Origin: an uncultured Phycicoccus sp.
GTDB taxonomy: Bacteria; Actinomycetota; Actinomycetes; Actinomycetales; Dermatophilaceae
Length of the DNA: 64,000 nucleotides
Reading direction: 5' to 3'
Assembly (NCBI RefSeq): GCF_947495705.1
Contig: NZ_CANLZR010000001.1
Span: 186,001-250,000, forward strand
The position numbers and the translations under genes were made by a program. The notes beneath the pieces are model-generated. The model made no database searches, was not told the DNA's origin, and worked only from the letters and a program-made list of their open reading frames with translations. Numbering within the stretch: the first letter of the stretch is position 1; the number at the start of each line of letters is the position of its first letter. Shown one piece after another: positions 54,066 through 62,914 of this stretch.

Positions 54066-54344
54066 GTGCCCCGCTCGAACCGACGCCGTCGCGACCTCGA
54101 CAGCCGTCCGCTCGGCGGGTCCACCGAGGTGGCGACCGAGTCCTGGCGGGGCCGGCCCTGGTACGTCCGGCGGCTGACCGGTGCCACCTCGAGCCGGGAG
54201 TACGTGTGTCCCGGCTGCCACCAGGGCATCGCCGTCGGCACGGCGCACGTCGTCGCGTGGCCGGCCGAGGGCGTCGGCGGGGTCCAGGAGCGCCGGCACT
54301 GGCACACCCGCTGCTGGGCCGGCCGCAACGCCGCCCGCCCCTGA
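54066..54344 (+). CDS. Small putative zinc-binding protein
   Basis: 92 residues from GTG 54066. A very basic N-terminus (VPRSNRRRRDLDSRP) leads to a CPGC-x(n)-H-x-H-x-x-C pattern: EYVCPGCHQGI, HVVAW, then RRHWHTRCWAGRNAARP. This looks like a single zinc-binding site of the treble-clef/HNH-like kind without the catalytic part. Homologues are widespread in Actinobacteria and often annotated 'ATP/GTP-binding protein', which nothing in the sequence supports. It follows the FAD/GcvT gene by 17 bp. Confidence 0.78.
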   Translation: MPRSNRRRRDLDSRPLGGSTEVATESWRGRPWYVRRLTGATSSREYVCPGCHQGIAVGTAHVVAWPAEGVGGVQERRHWHTRCWAGRNAARP

Positions 54345-54370
54345 CCCCGGCCGTCCGGGGAAGCGGCGGC

Positions 54371-55642
54371 CTACGCGGAACGCTGCCGCGGGACGAGGAC
54401 CTCTTCGTAGATGAGCAGGAGCCCGGCGGCGACCGGGATGGCGAGCAGCGCCCCGAGCACCCCGAGCAGGGCACCTCCGGCGAGGGCCGCGACGACGGTG
54501 ACGACGCCGGGCACCGAGACGGTGCGCTGCATGACCCGCGGGGCGATGACGTAGTTCTCGACCTGCTGGTAGATGACGTAGTAGATGACGACGATGAGCG
54601 CCTTGCGGGGCTCGTCGAAGAACGCCACCACCGTCACGAGCGCGGCTCCGAGGGTGGCGCCGATCATCGGGATGAGGCCGAGCAGCCCGACGAGGACCGC
54701 GAGCGCGGCGGCGTACTGCACCCCGACGATGTGCATCATCACCCACGAGAGCAGCGCGTTGAGCGTCGCGATGGCGACCTGGCCGCCGGCGTAGGAGCCG
54801 ACCCGCCGCATGATCTCCTCCGACAGCGAGGCGACCCGCGACCGGCGGCTGGCGGGGACCAGGGCGTAGGTGGCCTGCTTGACCCGCGGCAGCGAGACGA
54901 GGAGGTACAGCGCGAGGACGAGGACGGTGAGGACCTGGAAGGACCCGGTGAGGACCGCCCGCCCGGCCCCGAGGAGCCCGCCGAGCACCCCCTCGATGAA
55001 CTGCTGGTCGGTGAGCTTCTGGGTGAGCTCGGCCTGCATCCGGTCGAGCATGTCGTAGTTCCGGTCGAGCTCGCGGACCCACCGGGTGTCGAGGAGGTCC
55101 ACGAGGTACTGCGGGCCGGCCTGGGCCAGCGCGGAGCCCTGGGAGATGACCGTCGGGAGCACGAGCGAGCCGATGGCGCCCAGGACGACGAGCAGGCCGC
55201 CGAACACGGCCGCCACCGACACCGGCCGGGGCATCCCGCGCGCGACGAGACGCTCGACGATGGGGTCGAGGGCCAGGGCGAGGAAGAACGCGACGAGCAG
55301 GATGCTGATCGTCGCCGCGAGCCGGCCCATCATCGACCACAGGCCCACGGCGAGCAGGGCCCCGGTGGCCCCGAAGAAACCGATGTAGAACGGCGAATGG
55401 CGGTTGAGCGGCCGGCCGACGGTGCCGTACCGCGAGAGCGGGTCCTCGCCGGTGCCCGGCGACGGGGCGTCCGGCCCCGGCTCCGGCGTGGGGGTGCCGG
55501 CACCGTCGGGGCCGGCGGCCGACGGCTCGCCGGCGGCGTCATCCAGCTCGCTGCGGTCGATGCGGTTGCTCTCCTCGAGCGCGGCGAGCTGCCGGCGGCG
55601 GTAGTCGCCCCACCGGGCCGCCGTGCCCCACACCGTCGTCAT
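54371..55642 (-). CDS. AI-2E family transporter
   Basis: 423 residues from ATG 55642. A disordered acidic/Pro-rich N-terminus (about 20-70) precedes seven to eight membrane helices (FFGATGALLAVGLWSMMGRL, ISILLVAFFLALALDPIVERL). The family motif region includes LPTVISQGSALAQAGPQYL, LALYLLVSLPRVKQ, the helix pair LVGLLGLIPMIGATLGAALV and VIYQQVENYVIAPRVMQRTV. AI-2E proteins export the autoinducer AI-2, indole or ions depending on the member; the substrate here is unknown. Converges with the zinc-protein gene. Confidence 0.9.
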   Translation of the reverse strand: MTTVWGTAARWGDYRRRQLAALEESNRIDRSELDDAAGEPSAAGPDGAGTPTPEPGPDAPSPGTGEDPLSRYGTVGRPLNRHSPFYIGFFGATGALLAVGLWSMMGRLAATISILLVAFFLALALDPIVERLVARGMPRPVSVAAVFGGLLVVLGAIGSLVLPTVISQGSALAQAGPQYLVDLLDTRWVRELDRNYDMLDRMQAELTQKLTDQQFIEGVLGGLLGAGRAVLTGSFQVLTVLVLALYLLVSLPRVKQATYALVPASRRSRVASLSEEIMRRVGSYAGGQVAIATLNALLSWVMMHIVGVQYAAALAVLVGLLGLIPMIGATLGAALVTVVAFFDEPRKALIVVIYYVIYQQVENYVIAPRVMQRTVSVPGVVTVVAALAGGALLGVLGALLAIPVAAGLLLIYEEVLVPRQRSA

Positions 55643-55714
55643 TCGCACCGGTCCACCTCCGGGGCACACCCTAACCGCGCGGGGTGCCCCCGGAGGCGAG
55701 GACGGCGCGGCCCG

Positions 55715-57055
55715 TCAGGCGTCCTGGAAGCGGGTGATCGCGGACTCGAAGCGGGCGCGCTTCTCGGGGTCGGTGACGCCCAGGCCGGCCTCGGGGGCCA
55801 GGGTGAGCACGCCGACCTTGCCCTGGTGGGCGTTGCGGTGCACGTCCAGCGCCGCCTGCCCGACGTCCTCGAGCGCGTAGGTCTTCGACAGGGTCGGGTG
55901 GACGATGCCCCGGTCGACGAGGCTGTTGGCCTCCCACGCCTCGCGGTAGTTCGCGAAGTGGCTCGAGAGGATCCGCTTGAGGTTCATCCAGAGGTAGCGG
56001 TTGTCGTACTCGTGCAGGAAGCCGGACGTCGACGCGCACGTGATGATGGTGCCGCCCTTGCGCGCGACGTAGACGCTGGCCCCGAACGTCTCGCGGCCCG
56101 GGTGCTCGAAGACGATGTCGACGTCGTGGCCGCCGGTGAGCTCGCGGATCCGGCGGCCGAGGCGCTGCCACTCCTTGGGGTTCTGGGCGGTGTTCTCCTC
56201 GTTCCAGAACCGGTACCCCTCGGCCGACCGGTCGATGATGAGCTCGGCCCCCATCGCCCGGCAGATCGCGGCCTTCTCGGGGGAGGAGACGACGCAGATC
56301 GGGGTGGCGCCGCCGGCGAGCGCCATCTGGGTGGCGTAGGACCCCAGCCCGCCCGAGGCGCCCCAGATGAGCACCCGGTCGCCGAGCTTCATGTGGGCGC
56401 CGTTCTTGCTGATGAGCTGCCGGTACGCGGTGGAGTTGACGAGACCGGGGGAGGCGGCCTCCTCCCAGGACAGGTGCGCCGGCTTGGGCATCAGCTGGTT
56501 CGCCTTGACGATCGCGAGCTCGGCGAGGCCGCCGAAGTTCGTCTCGAACCCCCAGATCCGCTGCTGCGGGTCCATCATCGTGTCGTCGTGGCCCTCGGCG
56601 TCCTCGAGCTCGACGGACAGGCAGTGGGCCACGACCTCGGTGCCGGGCGTCCACTTCGTGACGCCGGGACCCACCCGCAGGACGACGCCCGCCAGGTCGG
56701 ACCCGACGACGTGGTACGGCAGGTCGTGGCGCCTGGCGAACTCCGAGGTGCGGCCGTAGCGCTCGAGGAAGCCGAAGGTCGAGACCGGCTCGAAGATCGA
56801 GGTCCATACCGTGTTGTAGTTGATGGCGCTCGCCATGACGGCGACCAGTGCCTCGCCGGGAGCGAGGTCGGGGACCGGCACCTCGTCGACGTGCAGCGAG
56901 CGCCGCGGGTCCTTCTCCTTCGTCGGCACCCCCTCGAACATGCCGACCTCGTCCTTGTGGACGGTGGCGCCGCGGTAGGACGCGGGCACGGCCAGCCCGG
57001 CGTACGTCTCGGCACTGCGGTCTCCGGAGAGGATGGCCTCGCGGATCTGGTCCAT
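55715..57055 (-). CDS. ccr: Crotonyl-CoA carboxylase/reductase
   Basis: 446 residues from ATG 57055 with GAAGGAGC upstream. Zinc-free MDR-family enzyme: VMASAINYNTVWTSIFEPV, GSDLAGVVLRVGPGVTKW, the NADPH loop VLIWGASGGLGSYATQMA, and EHPGRETFGASVYVARKGG. The CO2-site residues of Ccr, Asn in NYNTVW and the Glu/His of FEHPGRE, are present. It reductively carboxylates crotonyl-CoA to (2S)-ethylmalonyl-CoA, the signature reaction of the ethylmalonyl-CoA pathway. ecm at 44652 encodes the mutase that acts on its product after epimerisation. Confidence 0.95.
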   Translation of the reverse strand: MDQIREAILSGDRSAETYAGLAVPASYRGATVHKDEVGMFEGVPTKEKDPRRSLHVDEVPVPDLAPGEALVAVMASAINYNTVWTSIFEPVSTFGFLERYGRTSEFARRHDLPYHVVGSDLAGVVLRVGPGVTKWTPGTEVVAHCLSVELEDAEGHDDTMMDPQQRIWGFETNFGGLAELAIVKANQLMPKPAHLSWEEAASPGLVNSTAYRQLISKNGAHMKLGDRVLIWGASGGLGSYATQMALAGGATPICVVSSPEKAAICRAMGAELIIDRSAEGYRFWNEENTAQNPKEWQRLGRRIRELTGGHDVDIVFEHPGRETFGASVYVARKGGTIITCASTSGFLHEYDNRYLWMNLKRILSSHFANYREAWEANSLVDRGIVHPTLSKTYALEDVGQAALDVHRNAHQGKVGVLTLAPEAGLGVTDPEKRARFESAITRFQDA

Positions 57056-57095
57056 CAGGTCGTGCTCCTTCGGCGGACGGGGACACCTGGCGGTG

Positions 57096-57101
57096 AACCT
57101 A
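57096..57101 (-). promoter_or_regulatory. -10 box TAGGTT for ccr
   Basis: On the minus strand TAGGTT at 57101-57096 would start transcription near 57089 and give a leader of about 34 nt that contains the GAAGGAGC ribosome-binding site. Confidence 0.45.
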
Positions 57102-57203
57102 CTGGCGGCGGCTACCCGCCGGTACCGGCTGAGACGGCGGTCACGTCGTGATCCCCCTCACGGGGCCGGCCCGGACCCCGTTCGGGGCAGGGCCCGTCCG
57201 GGA

Positions 57204-57209
57204 TACGGT
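57204..57209 (+). promoter_or_regulatory. -10 box TACGGT for GH15-like gene (leaderless)
   Basis: TACGGT ends 6 nt before the GTG at 57216. Confidence 0.45.
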
Positions 57210-57215
57210 CATCCC

Positions 57216-57217
57216 GT
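57216..57217 (+). other. Start decision of the GH15-like gene
   Basis: GTG 57216 is chosen because the twin-arginine signal SRRGLLLGG begins eight residues later and a -10 box lies 6 nt before it; no Shine-Dalgarno is present. Confidence 0.4.
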
Positions 57218-58523
57218 GAGTCCAGCCCCGGTCAGCCGACGCGGCCTGCTCCTCGGCGGGAGCGGGCTCGCCCTCGGTGGTGGTGCGACCGGCGCGGTCC
57301 TCCTCGACCGTGCCCGCCGGGCCGAGATCCCCCTCTACAGCGAGACCGTCGCCTTCTCGGCACCGGACGTCCGCCACCTCGTGCCCGTCGGCCGGCCCGA
57401 CACCGTCGTCCCGCGCACCCGGGTCATCGAGGCCGGTCCCTGGCGCTCGCGGCTCGTCGAGGACGAGGAGGGGTGGGTCGCCGGGTGTGCGGCGTGGACG
57501 CGCCACGGGGACGACGAGGCCGGGCTGCTGCACTCGGCCCTGCTCGACCTGCGGGCCCTCACCGCCGGGCTGCCCGTGGCCGTCGCCGGCTGGTCGCCGC
57601 GGTGGCGGTACGCCTGGCCCCGTGACGTCGCCTTCGTGGCGAGCGCCTTGGCGCGGCTCGGCCGACCCCACGAGGCCGCCGCCCAGCTGGTGTTCCTCCA
57701 GAAGGTCCAGCGCCCGGACGGCTGGTTCGAGGCGCGCTACGACCTCGAGACGGGCCGGGCCCCGGACGACCGGGTGGCTCAGCTCGACGGAGCGGGCTGG
57801 GCCCTGTGGGCGGCAGCCGAGCTCGGCCGGTGGGCCCCTGACGAGGCGCCGGCGCTGCTCGCCCCGGTGCGCTCGCTGCTCGTGCTCGCGTCGCGCCGGC
57901 TGCTCGCCTCGCGGGACCCCGCCACCGGCCTGCCGCCACCGTCCTCCGACTACTGGGAGCTCGTCGAGGAGACGCTGACCCTCGGCACCGCGGCCGCGGT
58001 CCTCGCGGGTCTGCGCAGCGCCACCCGCGCCCTGCCCCTCGTCGGGGAGATGGCCCTGGCCGACCGCACCGCACGCGCCGCCGACCTGCTCGGGGACCGG
58101 CTCCGCCACCTGTTCGCACCCCGGGGCTACCCGCGGCTCCTCGGGGGCGATGCGCCCGACGCCGCCGTCACCTTCCTCGTCTCCCCGATCGGGGAGCCGG
58201 AGCCCGACCTCGAGGTGCTCACGGCCGTGGACCGCGCCCAGACGGCGATGGCGCGCCCGGCGGGAGGGCTCGCCCCGGGCGCTTCCTGGAAGAACGACGG
58301 CATCAGCTGGACTCCCGAGACGGCCCTCTTCGCCGCGGCCTGGGCGGCCACCGGGTACCCCGGCAAGGCCCGGCACCTGCTCGAGTGGCTCGGCCGGCAC
58401 CGCACCGCCGCCGGGTCCTTCCCCGAGAAGGTGCTCCACGACGGCCGGCCCGCCGCGGTCGCCCCGCTCGCCTGGACGGCCGCGACCGTCATCATCGCCA
58501 CCCACGAGCTGGCCCGGCGATGA
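57216..58523 (+). CDS. Secreted glycoside hydrolase family 15-like protein
   Basis: 435 residues from a GTG. A twin-arginine signal (VSRRGLLLGGSGLALGGG) points to Tat export. The mature part is an alpha/alpha barrel with SPRWRYAWPRDVAFVASAL and LGRPHEAAAQLVFLQKVQRPDGWFEARY, which match the WRYxWPRD and following helix of GH15 (glucoamylase-type) proteins; WTPETALFAAAW occurs near the end. The first catalytic Glu cannot be placed with confidence. The substrate is unknown. It overlaps the next gene in an ATGA junction, so the two are co-translated. Confidence 0.78.
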   Translation: MSPAPVSRRGLLLGGSGLALGGGATGAVLLDRARRAEIPLYSETVAFSAPDVRHLVPVGRPDTVVPRTRVIEAGPWRSRLVEDEEGWVAGCAAWTRHGDDEAGLLHSALLDLRALTAGLPVAVAGWSPRWRYAWPRDVAFVASALARLGRPHEAAAQLVFLQKVQRPDGWFEARYDLETGRAPDDRVAQLDGAGWALWAAAELGRWAPDEAPALLAPVRSLLVLASRRLLASRDPATGLPPPSSDYWELVEETLTLGTAAAVLAGLRSATRALPLVGEMALADRTARAADLLGDRLRHLFAPRGYPRLLGGDAPDAAVTFLVSPIGEPEPDLEVLTAVDRAQTAMARPAGGLAPGASWKNDGISWTPETALFAAAWAATGYPGKARHLLEWLGRHRTAAGSFPEKVLHDGRPAAVAPLAWTAATVIIATHELARR

Positions 58524-60547
58524 GCCCGGTCCGCCTCCTCCTCACGGTGACGGCCGGGCTGCTCGCGCTCCTGGCCGCCGGGCCGCCCGCGGCCGCCGAC
58601 GGGCCGTCCCGCACCGTCCTCGTGGGAGCGCCGGGGCTGTCGTGGTCCGACATCGACGCCGACGCCACCCCGACCCTCTGGCGGCTCGCCGAGGACGGCG
58701 CCGTGGCCTCCCTCACGGTCCGAGCCGTGCGGTCCCGGTCGTGTGCCGTCGACGGGTGGCTCACGCTGTCGGCGGGGCGCCGGGCGGCCGATCTGGCCGG
58801 CCCGTGCATCGCGCCCGGGGGCCTCGCCGAGGACCGCGCGGTGCCGCGCTGGGACACCTACCTCCAGGCCGCCCGCGCGGACGGCTTCGGCGCCGTGCCG
58901 GGCACCCTGGCCGCCCGGCTCGCCACCGCGGGCTCGTGCGTCGAGGCCGTGGGCCCGGCCGCGGCGATCGGGGCCGCCGCCCCGGACGGCACGGTCTCCC
59001 GGGCCGCCGGGTCGCTGCCGGACGCGTTCGGCTGCCCGGTGGTCCTCGTCGACGGCGGGACGCTCCCCCCCGACGAGCCGGGCCGGCTCGCCGCGGCCCG
59101 GCAGCTCGACGGGGTCGTCGGTGCCGTGCTGCGCCTGGACCCGGAGGCGACCGTGCTCGTCGCCGGCCTCGGGGACGGCGACTCCCGGATCGGCCTACGC
59201 GCGCTGGTCGCCGCCGGCCCGGACATCGCCCCCGGGCTGCTCACCTCCCCGTCGACCCGCCAGCCCGGCCTGGTCCAGCTGCAGGACGTCACGGCGACCC
59301 TGCTCGAACGCGCCGGCGCCCCCGTCGCCGACGTCACCGGCCGAGCGATGACCGTCGACCCGTCGGACGCCGACGTCGCCGACCGGGTCGCGGACCGGGT
59401 CGGGTTCGAGGTGAGGGCGGGCACGCTGCGGTCGGTGAGCCCCCAGGTCACCGGGTGGCTCGCCGCCGCCTTCGCGGGCTGGTGCGCCGTCGCCGCGCTG
59501 CTCCTCTGGCGCCGCGGGGCCACGGTCCCGCTGCCGGCCGCCGTCCGCATCGCGGGGGTCGCGATCGCCGCCGTCCCTGCCGCGACGTTCGCCGCCAACC
59601 TCGTGCCGTGGTGGCGTGCCGGCGCCCCGGGCCTGGCCTTCACCGCCGTGCTCACGCTCGTCGTCGCCGCGGTCACGGCCGTCGCCGTCGTCGTGGAACG
59701 CAGGCGGCGGCTCGGGGCGCTGCGCGTCGTCGCGGCCGTCACCCTCGCGCTGCTCGTCGGCGACGTCGCCACGGGGTCCGGGCTCCAGCTCGCCTCGGTG
59801 TTCGGGCAGAACCCCACCGTCGGCGGCCGGTTCTACGGCGTCGGCAACACCTCGTACGCGCTGTACGGCGTCGCGACGATGGCCGTCGTCGCGCTCCTCG
59901 CCACGTCCCGGCGGGTGAGCAGGCGGCACGCCCTGGCGCTGGGGGCCCTGGCCCTGCTCGCGCTGACCGCGGTCGAGGGGTACCCGTCGCTGGGTGCCGA
60001 CTTCGGCGGCCCGCCCGGGCTGGTGCTCGGCGGGCTCGTGGTCCTCGCGGGGGCCTCCCGGGTCCGGATCGGTGCCGCGCGGGCGCTGCTGGCCGTCGCC
60101 GGGGTCGTCGTCCTCACCGCCGGCGTCGCCGTGCTCGACTGGCTGCGCCCCCCGGCGGCGCGCACCCACCTCGGCGAGTTCGTGCAGACGGTGCTGGACG
60201 GCGGGGTCGGCGACGTGATCGGCCGCAAGCTCGCGCAGAACCTCACCAACCTCTCGTCGCCGCCGCTGCTGACGATCGGCGTCGCCGCGGTCGTGCTCGG
60301 GCTCCTTGCCTGGCGCGCCGGCTGGCGGCCGGGCGCGGCGGGGCGGCTCGTGCTGCGCGGGTCGGCCGTCCTCGCGCTCGTCGGCTTCGCCGTCAACGAC
60401 TCCGGGCTCGTCGTGCCGGCCTTCGCCGCGCTCGCCCTGCTGCCCCTGCTGGCCGCCGCCGGGCCGGTGTCAGTGGCCGGCGGCGGGTTCGACGAGCTCG
60501 ACGAGGATCCCCCCGGCGTCCTTGGGGTGGACGAAGTTGACGCGTGA
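58520..60547 (+). CDS. Large membrane protein with phosphatase-like N-terminal domain
   Basis: 675 residues. A signal peptide (LLLTVTAGLLALLAAGPPAAA) is followed by an alkaline-phosphatase/phosphodiesterase-like region (VLVGAPGLSWSDIDADATPTLWRLAEDG, VDGWLTLSAGRRA, LVAGLGDG; about 30-290). About ten helices then contain the conserved GGRFYGVGNTSYALYGVA and VEGYPSLGADFGGPPGLVLGG. Proteins with this layout and the RFYGxGN motif occur in several phyla without known function. The last 78 bp overlap the convergent mce gene; the tail [18 protein letters not shown] is acidic and could be extra read-through sequence. Confidence 0.7.
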   Translation: MSPVRLLLTVTAGLLALLAAGPPAAADGPSRTVLVGAPGLSWSDIDADATPTLWRLAEDGAVASLTVRAVRSRSCAVDGWLTLSAGRRAADLAGPCIAPGGLAEDRAVPRWDTYLQAARADGFGAVPGTLAARLATAGSCVEAVGPAAAIGAAAPDGTVSRAAGSLPDAFGCPVVLVDGGTLPPDEPGRLAAARQLDGVVGAVLRLDPEATVLVAGLGDGDSRIGLRALVAAGPDIAPGLLTSPSTRQPGLVQLQDVTATLLERAGAPVADVTGRAMTVDPSDADVADRVADRVGFEVRAGTLRSVSPQVTGWLAAAFAGWCAVAALLLWRRGATVPLPAAVRIAGVAIAAVPAATFAANLVPWWRAGAPGLAFTAVLTLVVAAVTAVAVVVERRRRLGALRVVAAVTLALLVGDVATGSGLQLASVFGQNPTVGGRFYGVGNTSYALYGVATMAVVALLATSRRVSRRHALALGALALLALTAVEGYPSLGADFGGPPGLVLGGLVVLAGASRVRIGAARALLAVAGVVVLTAGVAVLDWLRPPAARTHLGEFVQTVLDGGVGDVIGRKLAQNLTNLSSPPLLTIGVAAVVLGLLAWRAGWRPGAAGRLVLRGSAVLALVGFAVNDSGLVVPAFAALALLPLLAAAGPVSVAGGGFDELDEDPPGVLGVDEVDA

Positions 60548-60910
60548 CCCGCTGGTCCCGCGCCTGGGGGCGTCGTACAGCAGCCGCAGGCCGCGCTCGC
60601 GCAGCGTCGTGCACACGGCGTCGAGGTCCTCGACGCGGTAGGCCAGCTGCTGGATGCCCGGCCCGCTGCGGTCGAGGAACTTCGCGATCGTCGACTCCGG
60701 CGTCAGGGGCGCGAGCAGCTGGATGCACGAGCCCGAGTCGCCGACGCCCATCATCGCCTCCTGCACGCCCTGCTCCTCGTTGGTCTCCCGGTGGAGCATC
60801 CGCATGCCGTAGGCCGACTCGTAGAAGGTGATCGCCTCGTCGAGGTCCGGGACGGCCACGCCCACGTGGTCGATGGCGTTGAACAGGTCCGAGGAGGGCA
60901 CAGAGCTCAT
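60470..60910 (-). CDS. mce: Methylmalonyl/ethylmalonyl-CoA epimerase
   Basis: 146 residues from ATG 60910. Glyoxalase-fold protein with the metal ligands in [16 protein letters not shown] (His), a central [14 protein letters not shown] and the end [17 protein letters not shown] (Glu). [14 protein letters not shown] is typical of the family. It epimerises methylmalonyl-CoA and, in this pathway, ethylmalonyl-CoA so that the mutase can use them. Its ATG overlaps the stop of the upstream membrane gene, and its 3' end overlaps the convergent phosphatase-like gene by 78 bp. Confidence 0.93.
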   Translation of the reverse strand: MSSVPSSDLFNAIDHVGVAVPDLDEAITFYESAYGMRMLHRETNEEQGVQEAMMGVGDSGSCIQLLAPLTPESTIAKFLDRSGPGIQQLAYRVEDLDAVCTTLRERGLRLLYDAPRRGTSGSRVNFVHPKDAGGILVELVEPAAGH

Positions 60911-61575
60911 GCCTCCAGGGTAGGGAGGACCATCCGGGTCAGGAACGAGCCGTTGATCACACCGACGACCGCCCCGGCCGACGCCAGCGTCGCGACGACG
61001 ACCGCCGCGGTACGGACGACCCCGCCGTCGCGGAACGCGAGGTCCATGCCGACGAAGATCATCGGCATCCCCACGGCCCACGCCAGCATGTTGGCCGGCA
61101 CCCAGCGCCATGCCCGGGCCACGTGGTGGCGCAGCACGAGCGTCTGCGCCCAGGCCAGCACCGCCCCCGCGACGAGGCCGAGCCCGGCGGCCGCGAGGAC
61201 GACGACGCCCTGCGGCGGCTCCGGCACCGGCGCCGCGTCACCGTCGACGCTCAGCAGGCTGACGACGGTCGAGGGCAGGTAGCCCAGGACGTAGGCCGTG
61301 AGCGCCCCCCAGAGCGTCGCCCACCACCAGGCCCGCCGGGTGAGCCCGGGCAGCCAGGGGTGCACCGCCCGGTGCTGCAGCAGCCCGACCACGGTGGCCT
61401 CGACCGCCCCGCTGAGGACGACGATGGCGAAGCCGGCGAGCACGGCCCCGACGGCCGACGGCTCAGCGGAACGCCCGACGACGAGCCAGGCCAGCAGCCC
61501 GGTGGCGCCCAGCCCCAGGGTCTCGCCGACGGTGTTCGCGAGGACCCAGCGGCGGAGGAGCTCGGCGCGGCCCAT
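60907..61575 (-). CDS. Multi-pass membrane protein of unknown function
   Basis: 222 residues from ATG 61575. Five to six helices: [82 protein letters not shown] and [19 protein letters not shown]. Motifs such as [27 protein letters not shown] recur in a widespread uncharacterised family. It is translationally coupled to mce, but I cannot derive a shared role. Confidence 0.75.
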   Translation of the reverse strand: MGRAELLRRWVLANTVGETLGLGATGLLAWLVVGRSAEPSAVGAVLAGFAIVVLSGAVEATVVGLLQHRAVHPWLPGLTRRAWWWATLWGALTAYVLGYLPSTVVSLLSVDGDAAPVPEPPQGVVVLAAAGLGLVAGAVLAWAQTLVLRHHVARAWRWVPANMLAWAVGMPMIFVGMDLAFRDGGVVRTAAVVVATLASAGAVVGVINGSFLTRMVLPTLEA

Positions 61576-61710
61576 GAGGCCAGCATGGCCCCGGCCGGCG
61601 CCTCGGGGCCGTCGCGGGTGGCGAGAGTCACCGCCCTCGGGGCTGGCGTGTGGCGGTGGCGTCGCTACAGTCGAGCCAGACCCGTCCCGACCCCGTACGG
61701 AGGCCTCCGC

Positions 61711-62910
61711 ATGTCCACCGACCCCACCGTCATCGTCGCCGGCGCCCGCACCCCGATGGGGCGGATGAGCGGCTCGCTCAAGGGCTTCAGCGGCTCCGAC
61801 CTCGGCGGCTTCGCCATCAAGGGGGCGCTCGAGAAGTCCGGCGTCGACCCCGCGAGCGTCGACTACGTCATCATGGGCCAGGTCCTCACGGCCGGCGAGG
61901 GGCAGATCCCGGCCCGCCAGGCCGCCGCCAAGGCCGGCATCCCGATGAACGTCCCCGCCCTCACCGTCAACAAGGTGTGCCTGTCCGGGATCGACGCGAT
62001 CGCGCTCGCCGACCAGCTCATCCGGGCCGGCGAGTTCGAGGTCGTCGTCGCCGGCGGCCAGGAGTCGATGACCAACGCCCCGCACCTGCTGGAGAAGAGC
62101 CGCGACGGCTTCAAGTACGGCGACGTGACGATGCACGACCACATGGCCGCGGACGGCCTGTGGGACGCCTTCACCGACCAGGCCATGGGCCTGCTCACCG
62201 AGACCGCCAACTGCGGCGACTCGACCTTCACCCGCGAGGAGCAGGACGAGTTCTCGGCCCGCAGCCACCAGCTGGCGGCTCGCGCCTGGAAGGACGGGCT
62301 CTTCGACGACGAGGTCGTCTCCGTCTCCATCCCGCAGCGCAAGGGTGAGCCGGTCGACTTCAAGACCGACGAGGGCATCCGCGCCGACACGACCGCCCAG
62401 TCGCTCGCCGGCCTGCGCCCCGCCTTCAGCAAGGACGGCACCATCACGGCCGGGTCCGCGTCGCAGATCAGCGACGGGGCGTGCGCGGTCGTCGTCATGC
62501 GCAAGTCCAAGGCCGAGGAGCTCGGCCTCGAGTGGCTCGCCGAGATCGGCGCGCACGGCGTCGTCGCCGGCCCGGACTCCACGCTGCAGAGCCAGCCCGC
62601 GCGGGCCATCGCCAAGGCGTGCGAGCGCGAGGGCATCGACCCGGCCGACCTCGACCTCGTCGAGATCAACGAGGCCTTCGCGGCCGTCGGGCTCGCCTCG
62701 ACCCAGGAGCTCGGGCTCGACCCCGAGATCGTCAACGTCAACGGCGGCGCCATCGCGCTCGGCCACCCCATCGGCATGTCCGGGGCCCGGATCGCCCTGC
62801 ACCTCGCGCTCGAGCTGAAGCGGCGCGGCGGCGGCGTCGGCGCGGCCGCGCTGTGCGGCGGCGGCGGCCAGGGCGACGCGCTCGTCCTCAAGGTCCCGGC
62901 CCAGGGCTGA
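61711..62910 (+). CDS. Acetyl-CoA C-acetyltransferase (thiolase)
   Basis: 399 residues from ATG 61711. It has the nucleophile Cys in [13 protein letters not shown], the substrate loop [11 protein letters not shown], the active His in [17 protein letters not shown] and the second Cys in [31 protein letters not shown] is a typical thiolase start. It condenses two acetyl-CoA to acetoacetyl-CoA, the entry to the ethylmalonyl-CoA route, or acts in fatty-acid breakdown. A TACAGT -10-like box lies about 40 nt upstream. Confidence 0.93.
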   Translation: MSTDPTVIVAGARTPMGRMSGSLKGFSGSDLGGFAIKGALEKSGVDPASVDYVIMGQVLTAGEGQIPARQAAAKAGIPMNVPALTVNKVCLSGIDAIALADQLIRAGEFEVVVAGGQESMTNAPHLLEKSRDGFKYGDVTMHDHMAADGLWDAFTDQAMGLLTETANCGDSTFTREEQDEFSARSHQLAARAWKDGLFDDEVVSVSIPQRKGEPVDFKTDEGIRADTTAQSLAGLRPAFSKDGTITAGSASQISDGACAVVVMRKSKAEELGLEWLAEIGAHGVVAGPDSTLQSQPARAIAKACEREGIDPADLDLVEINEAFAAVGLASTQELGLDPEIVNVNGGAIALGHPIGMSGARIALHLALELKRRGGGVGAAALCGGGGQGDALVLKVPAQG

Positions 62911-62914
62911 CCCG

